Below, in pieces: positions 1 to 5,603 of a stretch of DNA of 7,046 nt; within the stretch, counting starts at the first letter, position 1; each line of letters opens with the position of its first letter. The notes beneath the pieces are model-generated. The model saw only the letters and a list, made by a program, of their open reading frames with translations. It ran no database searches and was not told the DNA's origin. The translations under genes were made by a program, and so were the position numbers. Source of the stretch: AV17 sp046262735 (GTDB taxonomy: Bacteria; Verrucomicrobiota; Verrucomicrobiia; Chthoniobacterales; UBA10450); the NCBI GenBank assembly GCA_046262735.1, contig JBHEMD010000215.1:1-7046 (forward strand), read 5' to 3'.

Positions 1-184
1 TGAGCGTCTCGTGCAAGCCCGGCAATGCGCCGGCGTTCGCTTGCGCCTGATCAGTTTCTTTTTGCCCGGCCAATAATTTGCGCGCAGCGATGAACGTCTT
101 CGGCGTCGCCATCGCTTCTAAAATATCGAACGGCGCGCCGGCAATTCGAATCAGAAAGAGCGGTGCGACTCGATACGGCGCCAC
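1..184 (-). CDS. N-terminal part of an unidentified protein, cut by the window edge (possibly lantibiotic-dehydratase-like)
   Basis: An open frame runs leftward off the window edge; 61 residues are visible. It opens after an in-frame TAA at 235-233. The only conventional start before the conserved-looking part is GTG at 184-182; the next candidate is ATG at 112-110. The start reads VAPYRVAPLFLIRIAGAPFD, followed by an amphipathic, Ala- and Lys-rich stretch (ILEAMATPKTFIAARKLLAG) and a Gln/Ala-rich linker. Codon choice (GCG, CCG, GGC, GAT) and amino-acid composition look genuinely coding. The pattern of hydrophobic strand, Arg-hydrophobic-Ala-Gly-x-Pro-Phe-Asp and then a helix loosely resembles the N-terminus of some LanB-type lantibiotic dehydratases, but this is from memory and weak. 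It lies about 100 bases downstream of the receiver-kinase gene on the same strand, so the two could be co-transcribed. No clear Shine-Dalgarno sequence precedes the GTG. That it is a gene is fairly likely; the family is a guess. Confidence 0.55.
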   Translation of the reverse strand, partial: MAPYRVAPLFLIRIAGAPFDILEAMATPKTFIAARKLLAGQKETDQAQANAGALPGLHETL

Positions 185-271
185 GCGCTCAGCAAAACCA
201 AACGCGCCGGGACTGACAAGTGAAACCGGAAATTAGTGCGACGGCTGCGCTCAGAGCAGGCTCCAACCGCC

Positions 272-285
272 GCTCCAGAAGGAGC
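272..285 (-). other. small hairpin at the stop of the receiver-kinase gene
   Basis: A perfect 5-base inverted repeat (GCTCC / GGAGC) with a 4-base loop begins at the last base of the TAG stop codon (287-285). No T-rich run follows it in the minus direction, so it does not qualify as an intrinsic terminator, and read-through into the gene starting at 184 is plausible. It may be chance. Confidence 0.2.
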
Positions 286-1433
286 TATTGCGCAAGCGGC
301 AGCCGGATGGTGAAGGTGGAGCCGGCGCCGGGAGCGCTTTCCACTTTGATGGAACCGTTGTGGTCTTCGACGACATTTTTGCTGATGTAGAGGCCGAGGC
401 CAGTGCCGCTCTTGGCCTGTTTGGTCGTAAAGTAGGGATCGAAAATCTTGTTGATCTGGGCCGGAGGAATTCCGGGACCGTTGTCTTCGACGCGAAGGTC
501 GACATAGAAATCTTTGCGCGTGCAGGTGACGCGGATCGAACCTTTCTTTTCCGCGGCGGCCTGGATGGCATTGATGATCACGTTCTGAATCGCGCGCTTG
601 ATCTGGATGGCGTCGCCCGCGAGCGTGCACGGGTCGGCGCAAACATCGGTCTGCAATTCGACTCCGCTTTGTGTGGCCATGGGCGCAGTTGCTTTGAGGA
701 CTTCCTGAAGAACGGCCGAGACCGAGATGGCCTTGCGCGGTAGGGCGTCAGAGCTGCCGTAGCTCTGCCACATGGTGAGGAGCTCGCGGCAAAGTCGCAC
801 ATTCTGTTCGATGATCTTGAGTTCCTTGATTGAGGTCGCGTTCTGGGGAGAGCTGCCGTTCTCCGATTGCTCAAGTTTTCGGGCCAGGAGTTGGACATAA
901 CCCCACACAATTGTCAACGGGTTACCGAGGTCGTGAACGAACTCGGCTGAAGCCTGGCCGAGGGACGCGAGTCGCTCTTTTTGCGCGAGCTCCTTGAGCA
1001 GGCGGTTATTCAGTTCCTGGATCTCAGCGGCGGCGCGATCGCTGGCACGATGAACGCGGGTGCGCTCGACGTTGCGTCCGATGATGTCGCGCATTTCGCC
1101 GGTGTCGAATGGCTTGCTGATATAATCGTTGGCGCCGAGCCGGAGCGCTTCCTTGGCCGTCTCGAGGGCGCCAAAGCCGGTCAACATGATAACGGAGAGA
1201 TGCGGATCGATCTCGCGGATTTTGCGCAGACCCTCGATGCCGTTCATCCCCGGCATCCGGATGTCCATGACAATGGTATCGGGCTGTTTTTCGCGCAGCA
1301 GCTTCAGCCCGGCCTCGACGCAATCGGCTGTGTGCACCTGATAATTTGGTTTCAGGAGCATGCGCAAGCTTTCGCGAGGGCCAATTTCGTCGTCGATGAC
1401 GAGGACTTGGGGCAGTTCGGTCGCGGTGGTCAT
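285..1433 (-). CDS. receiver-histidine kinase hybrid (REC-HisKA-HATPase), cytoplasmic
   Basis: A soluble 382-residue protein with an N-terminal receiver followed by a complete kinase core. Receiver, about residues 8-120: acidic pair D14/D15, phosphoacceptor D57 (VMDIRMPGMNG), T85 (MLTGFG) and K107 (ISKPF) are all present, so it should accept phosphate. A short coiled linker (about 125-155) leads to the dimerisation domain with H167 in FVHDLGNPL; the usual Glu after the His is Asp, and the Asn of the H-E/D-x-x-N phosphatase motif is kept. The ATPase domain has the N box around N288, G1 DNGPG at 317-321, F box FDPYFTTK at 331-338 and G2 GTGLGL at 343-348. There is no membrane segment or signal peptide, so input presumably comes from an upstream kinase through the receiver. 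I chose ATG at 1433; GTG at 1445 would add four residues (VRPV), and neither has a good ribosome site. The gene is divergent from the synthase-kinase operon. The domain assignment is near certain; the partners are unknown. Confidence 0.93.
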   Translation of the reverse strand: MTTATELPQVLVIDDEIGPRESLRMLLKPNYQVHTADCVEAGLKLLREKQPDTIVMDIRMPGMNGIEGLRKIREIDPHLSVIMLTGFGALETAKEALRLGANDYISKPFDTGEMRDIIGRNVERTRVHRASDRAAAEIQELNNRLLKELAQKERLASLGQASAEFVHDLGNPLTIVWGYVQLLARKLEQSENGSSPQNATSIKELKIIEQNVRLCRELLTMWQSYGSSDALPRKAISVSAVLQEVLKATAPMATQSGVELQTDVCADPCTLAGDAIQIKRAIQNVIINAIQAAAEKKGSIRVTCTRKDFYVDLRVEDNGPGIPPAQINKIFDPYFTTKQAKSGTGLGLYISKNVVEDHNGSIKVESAPGAGSTFTIRLPLAQ

Positions 1434-1504
1434 GACAGGCCGCACGAGGTAACAGCTAGGCGCGTGCCGCGAGTGCTGGGGAGAGCAAACAATTTTCGGC
1501 GCAT

Positions 1505-1526
1505 GCGGAACGTCAGCGCGGAACGT
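1505..1526. repeat. 9-base tandem direct repeat, possible regulator site
   Basis: GCGGAACGT occurs at 1505-1513 and again, perfectly, at 1518-1526, a period of 13 bases. It lies about 70 bases upstream of the receiver-kinase start and about 95 bases upstream of the candidate plus-strand promoter. Paired direct repeats are used by some response regulators, though usually with a 10-11 base period. The function is unproven, and a repeat this short could arise by chance. Confidence 0.3.
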
Positions 1527-1619
1527 TGAAGTGGAAAGAGTTGCCGCGCAAGCTGCAATTTGTGAATAAGTCCGTGATTTCTGGAAGGCGAAGGGGCTGG
1601 CCGCGGGCGAAAAAATGTA

Positions 1620-1648
1620 ATGACTCGATTTAGCGTAGTGCTTAGAAT
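1620..1648 (+). promoter_or_regulatory. candidate sigma70-type promoter for the synthase-kinase operon
   Basis: ATGACT at 1620-1625 (4 of 6 to TTGACA) and TAGAAT at 1643-1648 (5 of 6 to TATAAT) are separated by exactly 17 bases. Transcription would start near 1655, just before the small ORF at 1667 and about 120 bases before the synthase ATG. This is a consensus match only; the sigma-factor preferences of the host are unknown. Confidence 0.35.
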
Positions 1649-1666
1649 GGCAGGCGTGATCCCCCA

Positions 1667-1780
1667 GTGGCAGCGAAGATCGACAATCACTTCAAAGTTC
1701 TAGGCCGCCGCCGAGAAGGTGCCGATCCGCACGTCTATTTTCGCTCGCTGACCGGAATGGTCGCACCGTCCAAGTCATGA
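1667..1780 (+). CDS. possible 37-codon small ORF translationally coupled to the synthase
   Basis: A GTG start at 1667 opens a 37-residue frame that ends in TGA at 1778-1780, overlapping the synthase ATG (1777) as ATGA. The product starts VAAKIDNHFKVLGRRREG and ends with a short hydrophobic/polar tail; I recognise no family and see no signal peptide or membrane helix. The frame is closed upstream by TAG at 1643-1645. Roughly 60% of third positions are G or C, compatible with coding but not proof. In favour: the same ATGA arrangement recurs at both later junctions of the operon, and the synthase ATG has no Shine-Dalgarno sequence of its own, so coupling from an upstream frame would explain its translation. 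Against: no clear ribosome site before the GTG, the short length and no recognised homologue. It could be a leader peptide, the degraded tail of an older gene, or chance. Confidence 0.3.
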   Translation: MAAKIDNHFKVLGRRREGADPHVYFRSLTGMVAPSKS

Positions 1781-3078
1781 AACATCATCGCGCCGTTGTT
1801 ACAGGAATGGGCGTTCTCGCGCCAAACGGCACGACGCTGGATGGGTTTTGGCGAACCATCGTCGCGGGAGAAAGCGGTATTGGACCGATCAGGTCATTTG
1901 ATGCGAGTGACTTCAAGAGCCGAATCGCAGGCGAGATCAAGGAGTTCGACCCGCTCGAGCACATGGATCCTGAATGGAAGCCGCGTCGCATGGCCCGGCA
2001 CACACAGCTTGCGTATGCAGCTACGCAGATGGCGCTGAAGGACGCACAGTTCAACCCGAAAGAAGAAAACGCCGGAGCGGTTTTGCCGATTTGCGTCGGA
2101 GTAAGTACGAGTGCGATGGACGTGCTCGAGCGCGGGTTCCGTGAATTGCAGGAGCGCGGCCCGCGTGGTGTCAATCCCGGAGTAGTGCGCAACTGCCAAC
2201 CTCAAGCCGTCGCCCACGTGATTGCGGAGAAACTCGGCGTCGAGACCGAAACCATCACCATCTCCTCCGCCTGTCCTTCAGGAATCGACGCGATCGCCTC
2301 AGCCGCGAGCCGTATCAGGTCCGGCGAAGTTGATGTAGCAATCGCCGGGGGTGCTGATGCGCACATCACGCCGCTGGCAATGGCCTCTTTTGCATCTGCT
2401 GGATTAAGTTCTTTTACCAATGACGACCCGCTGCGCGCGAGCCGACCCTACGACGCGGCCAGCGATTCCGGAGTGATCTCGGAAGGCGCGTCGATCGTAA
2501 TTGTGGAGAACTTGGACCGCGCGCTGGCGCGCGGCGTGGCGCCGTATTTGGAAATTACCGGGTATTCGGCACAATCAGATCACGATCCGAACGAACCGTG
2601 CAGCGGACTCGAGTTCACGATGCGCCTGGCGCTGGCGAATGCGTCACGCGACCTTGGCGATATCGATTACATCTGTTCCTACGGGCCGGGGCATCCAGCG
2701 CTCGACTCCGCGGAAGTAAAGATGATCCGGCGCGTATTCGGGCCCCTCGCCGATCGGCTACCGGTCAGTTCAATCAAGGGAGTAACGGGCAATCCGCTCG
2801 CCGCGGCCGGACCGTTTCAGCTGGTCTGCTGCGCCCTGGCTTTCAAGCACAACATCATCCCTCCGACCGCAAATCATGAGGTGCCGAATTTCGGCTGCGA
2901 TTTGGATTTTGTCGCGAAAACGGCACGAAAAGCGCAGTTGGAATGCGCTTTGATCAACGTCCGCGGATTGGGCGGAGGAAACAGCAGTATGGTCGTGGAA
3001 CGCGTTCCAGATGAAATCTTGGAGCTGGCGATGGTAACAACGCCTGGTCGGAGCTCGAGCAATTTGTCTTCAAGATGA
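1777..3078 (+). CDS. FabF-like beta-ketoacyl-ACP synthase with both catalytic histidines replaced
   Basis: The 433-residue protein spans a full thiolase-fold KAS I/II, close to the usual 410-420 residues plus a short tail. It opens with the family signature RAVVTGMGVLAPNG. The nucleophile is C166 in ISSACPSGID, followed by the AGGADAHITPL region (190-200). Against E. coli FabF, NAHGTSTP becomes CSYGPGHP, so the first catalytic His is Tyr302; TGHLLGAAG becomes TGNPLAAAG, so the second is Asn339. The Lys of the SSxK motif is kept (K334). The gating FGFGGTN loop is RGLGGGN (396-402), with Leu for the gating Phe. Loss of both histidines should impair malonyl decarboxylation while Cys could still take up an acyl group; acyl transfer, acyl sensing or a partner-subunit role are alternatives (inference). 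ATG 1777 is the only usable start in the frame. The gene overlaps the small ORF before it and the kinase after it by ATGA. Fold assignment is secure; activity is open. Confidence 0.93.
   Translation: MKHHRAVVTGMGVLAPNGTTLDGFWRTIVAGESGIGPIRSFDASDFKSRIAGEIKEFDPLEHMDPEWKPRRMARHTQLAYAATQMALKDAQFNPKEENAGAVLPICVGVSTSAMDVLERGFRELQERGPRGVNPGVVRNCQPQAVAHVIAEKLGVETETITISSACPSGIDAIASAASRIRSGEVDVAIAGGADAHITPLAMASFASAGLSSFTNDDPLRASRPYDAASDSGVISEGASIVIVENLDRALARGVAPYLEITGYSAQSDHDPNEPCSGLEFTMRLALANASRDLGDIDYICSYGPGHPALDSAEVKMIRRVFGPLADRLPVSSIKGVTGNPLAAAGPFQLVCCALAFKHNIIPPTANHEVPNFGCDLDFVAKTARKAQLECALINVRGLGGGNSSMVVERVPDEILELAMVTTPGRSSSNLSSR
3075..3078 (+). promoter_or_regulatory. ATGA stop-start overlap, synthase to membrane kinase
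   Basis: The synthase TGA (3076-3078) overlaps the kinase ATG (3075-3077). The nearest purine-rich stretch (GGAG at 3050-3053) is about 21 bases upstream, too far to serve as an ordinary ribosome site. Translation of the kinase therefore probably depends on re-initiation by ribosomes finishing the synthase, which would fix the ratio of the two proteins. Confidence 0.65.
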
Positions 3079-5603
3079 CCGGGCCACTTATTCCCATCGG
3101 CGCGGCGCTGATCGTTCAGTTCGTCCTCGGGCTCATCGTCTTCCAGGCCAATCGTCACCGCTTGGCCAACCAATGCTTTTTGCTCCTTTCGCTCATCATC
3201 GACGCGTGGCTGGCCAGTTTGTATTTGGCTTTCATCTCGAAGACGCCTGCCGCCGCTGAGTTTGCCATACGGCAAGCTTCAGCCAGCGGCGCATTGTATC
3301 TGGCCACACTGAATCTCTTGCGGCTGTCGATCCGGCAGAAACAGGAAAATTGGCGCGATATCTTTCGCAATTCGCGCGTCTGGCTCGTCGTCACGATGTT
3401 GGTGGTCGCATGGTGTCAGACAAAATTCCTTGTCAAAGGTGCAGCCATGCCGGTACAGGCGACCGATGCGCCAACGGCAATCTATGATCCGGTTGGAAAA
3501 TGGATTTATCTTGGTTATTTCGTCGTCGCGTTCGCCGCGCTCATCCTTAGTTATTGGCGTGACCTGCGGCAAAGCAGTGGCGGAGAACGAGCCGAGCTCG
3601 CGTTTGTACTGATCGGCGCGGTTTCCGGTGTCGCGCTAGCGCTCCTGCTCGCATTGGTGCTCGATCGGTACCTCGGGCCGGCCCACGCCATTTGGTTCGC
3701 GCCGCTGCGCGTTGTTTTCATCAGCCTTGTCATCGCCTATGGCATCGCGACACGGAAAATCATGGACGTCGGTTTGCTCTTCCGACGGATCATTTCTTAT
3801 GTCCTTTTGACCGGATATCTGCTGGCGCTGTATGCCGGCGTTTGGTGGCTGGTCGCCGCTGCTCTTCAATCCGGCTCCGGCCGCAACGCGCATTCCATCG
3901 CGCACGTTTCGGCCGCGATCGTAATCGCATTTGCCATGGCGCCAGCCCGCGGGATCTCGCAACGCCTGGCCGACCGGCTCTTTGTCGGCGCGCGCCGTCT
4001 GGATTTGCAGGCCACGCTCAAGCAGGCAGCCGCAATTCTCCAATCGGTCACGACGCTGCGTGACTTGTTGCAGCGATTTGCCGACACCATCGGCGAAGCA
4101 GTGGACACGGATCGGGTCCTCATTCTGTTGCCCGACAAACAGGGATTTTGCCAGCACTACCCGCCAGCGGAAACGGGCTCGCGCTATCGCCTGGAGATGA
4201 CGCGCGACCAGGCCACAATCATCCAACTGCAGTCGGAGCGTGAGCCGATCGTCGTGGAGGAGCTGCGGCGCGTCCGGCCGACGGCGCAACTTCAGCGGGT
4301 GATGCGGCAGTTGGATTCGCTCCAGATCGCGCTCGCGATGGGCATCTTCGCGCGCGATCAACTGGCCGGAGTGATGCTGCTCGGTCCGCGCAAAACGGGG
4401 CGGATTTACGGCAGCGTCGAGCAAAACGCGTTGCAGGTATTATGCGGCCAACTCGCCGTCGCAATCGAAAACGCCGAGCTCTTCACCGAAGTGCAGAACG
4501 CAAAAATTTACAATGAAACGCTGTTGCAAAACCTGACCAGCGGCGTGATCGCGGTTGGCACCGACGAACGGATCACCGTTTTCAACAATGAGGCGGGGCA
4601 AATCACCAGCCTCAATTCGCAGAACATGCTCGACCAGTCGCTGGACAACCTGCCGGAGCCGATTCGCGAGCCGCTCCGCGCCACATTGCAAACCGGCGAA
4701 AGCCAGGAAAATCGCGATCTGATCCTGCGCTCCGACAGCGAGGCCGTCGTTGTTCGCGCGAGCACGTCGATTTTCCACGGCCAAGATCGACAAGTGCTCG
4801 GCGCGCTCATGGTGTTAACCGACATTACCGCGATCAAGCGGCTCGAATTGCAAATTCGGCGCAGCGATCGCCTCGCCAGCCTGGGCACGCTCTCGGCCGG
4901 CATGGCCCACGAAATCAAAAACCCGCTCGTCTCGATCAAAACCTTCGCGCAGCTCTTGCCGGAGCGTTACCAGGACTCGGATTTTCGGGAAACGTTTTCC
5001 AATCTTATCGGCCATGAGATCGACCGGATCGATTCGCTCGTGAATCAGCTGCTGCGTTTCGCGCGCCCCGCAAAACCGATCCTCAAACCGATGCACGTGC
5101 ATGAAATCCTCGAGAAATCGCTCCTGCTCATCGGGCATCGTTTGTTTCAAAAGGACATCAAATTGACTCGCGCCTGGGAAGCGAACGTGGATACCATCCG
5201 GGCGGATGCCGATCAGCTCGAGCAGGTATTTCTCAACTTCTTCCTCAACGCGATGGACGCGATGCAGCGCGGAGGTGAGTTGAGCGTGAGTACACAGATT
5301 ATCTCCGGCGAGGAATGGGTCGCGGCCATGGCCCACACCAACGGTGACGGACAGGCAGAGGAAGTTCTTCGCATCACCATCCGCGACACGGGCGAAGGAA
5401 TTCGCAGCGAGGACGTGCCGCACGTTTTCGATCCCTTCTTCTCCACAAAAGATTACGGCACCGGGCTGGGGTTGTCGGTCGTCCACGGAATCATTCAGGA
5501 ACATGGGGGCCAAATCGAGGTGGAAAGCGAGCTCAAGAAGGGCACCGCCTTCCACATTTTGCTGCCACTGGTTCGCTTCGACAGCGAGGTGGCGGCGGCA
5601 TGA
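3075..5603 (+). CDS. polytopic membrane sensor histidine kinase (TM-GAF-PAS-HisKA-HATPase)
   Basis: This 842-residue sensor kinase has about eight or nine hydrophobic segments within residues 1-290 (for example around 5-24, 35-53, 143-161, 175-197, 205-224 and 240-262). The membrane region ends in the basic linker RGISQRLADRLFVGARR, typical of kinases with a 7TM-like input region and of PrsK-type kinases. A GAF domain (about 328-470) and a PAS domain (about 483-585, with TSGVIAVGTDERITVFNNEA) follow. The kinase core has H612 in GMAHEIKNPLVSIKTFAQLL, N box N725, G1 DTGEG at 771-775, F box FDPFFSTK at 785-792 and G2 GTGLGL at 795-800, so it should be fully active. The membrane region may sense a lipid-borne or envelope cue, and GAF a small ligand; neither ligand can be read from sequence. 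The gene sits between the divergent synthase and a related kinase, overlapping each by four bases. A PrsK role in a PEP-CTERM/exosortase system is possible but unsupported here. No receiver is attached, so a separate response regulator is expected. Confidence 0.95.
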   Translation: MTGPLIPIGAALIVQFVLGLIVFQANRHRLANQCFLLLSLIIDAWLASLYLAFISKTPAAAEFAIRQASASGALYLATLNLLRLSIRQKQENWRDIFRNSRVWLVVTMLVVAWCQTKFLVKGAAMPVQATDAPTAIYDPVGKWIYLGYFVVAFAALILSYWRDLRQSSGGERAELAFVLIGAVSGVALALLLALVLDRYLGPAHAIWFAPLRVVFISLVIAYGIATRKIMDVGLLFRRIISYVLLTGYLLALYAGVWWLVAAALQSGSGRNAHSIAHVSAAIVIAFAMAPARGISQRLADRLFVGARRLDLQATLKQAAAILQSVTTLRDLLQRFADTIGEAVDTDRVLILLPDKQGFCQHYPPAETGSRYRLEMTRDQATIIQLQSEREPIVVEELRRVRPTAQLQRVMRQLDSLQIALAMGIFARDQLAGVMLLGPRKTGRIYGSVEQNALQVLCGQLAVAIENAELFTEVQNAKIYNETLLQNLTSGVIAVGTDERITVFNNEAGQITSLNSQNMLDQSLDNLPEPIREPLRATLQTGESQENRDLILRSDSEAVVVRASTSIFHGQDRQVLGALMVLTDITAIKRLELQIRRSDRLASLGTLSAGMAHEIKNPLVSIKTFAQLLPERYQDSDFRETFSNLIGHEIDRIDSLVNQLLRFARPAKPILKPMHVHEILEKSLLLIGHRLFQKDIKLTRAWEANVDTIRADADQLEQVFLNFFLNAMDAMQRGGELSVSTQIISGEEWVAAMAHTNGDGQAEEVLRITIRDTGEGIRSEDVPHVFDPFFSTKDYGTGLGLSVVHGIIQEHGGQIEVESELKKGTAFHILLPLVRFDSEVAAA
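5586..5603 (+). promoter_or_regulatory. ribosome site and ATGA overlap for the second kinase
   Basis: GAGG at 5586-5589 lies 10 bases before ATG 5600, which overlaps the TGA (5601-5603) of the preceding kinase. This junction, unlike the previous one, has both a weak Shine-Dalgarno-like sequence and a coupling overlap, which supports ATG 5600 as the start. Confidence 0.55.

Larger units (their letters stand above)
1434..1666. other. divergent intergenic region
   Basis: This spacer separates the minus-strand receiver kinase from the plus-strand synthase-kinase series. No convincing protein-coding frame or RNA gene is seen. It holds a perfect 9-base direct repeat (1505-1526) and a candidate plus-strand promoter (1620-1648). 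I could not pick out a credible minus-strand promoter for the receiver kinase. A short A-run at 1610-1615 gives a locally AT-richer patch just upstream of the promoter candidate. Confidence 0.6.

Noticed and set aside
185..216. A minus-strand promoter (TTGTCA, 17-base spacer, TTTGCT) before the gene starting at 184.
   Set aside because: The -10 element matches only 3 of 6 positions and transcription would start beyond the GTG start codon.
272..285. An intrinsic terminator for the receiver-kinase gene.
   Set aside because: The hairpin has only five base pairs and no T-tract follows it on the minus strand.
288..743. A 151-codon plus-strand frame opposite the receiver-kinase gene.
   Set aside because: It lies antisense to the well-supported ATPase domain, whose motifs explain the base composition; its own product matches nothing I recognise.
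1430..1690. An 86-codon minus-strand frame across the divergent spacer (GTG start at 1690), whose TGA overlaps the receiver-kinase ATG at 1433 as ATGA.
   Set aside because: The product is rich in Arg, Leu, Ser and Pro with no recognisable pattern, the third codon position shows little GC bias, and it conflicts with the candidate plus-strand promoter and small ORF. The ATGA overlap is the only point in its favour.
3636..4424. A long (262-codon) minus-strand frame inside the membrane kinase.
   Set aside because: It is the antisense of the GAF and membrane coding sequence. It is Arg-, His- and Gln-rich, as expected for a shadow frame in GC-rich DNA.
4815..5555. A long (246-codon) minus-strand frame opposite the kinase core of the membrane kinase.
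   Set aside because: It is an antisense shadow of the HisKA and ATPase domains, which carry intact H, N, G1, F and G2 motifs on the plus strand.
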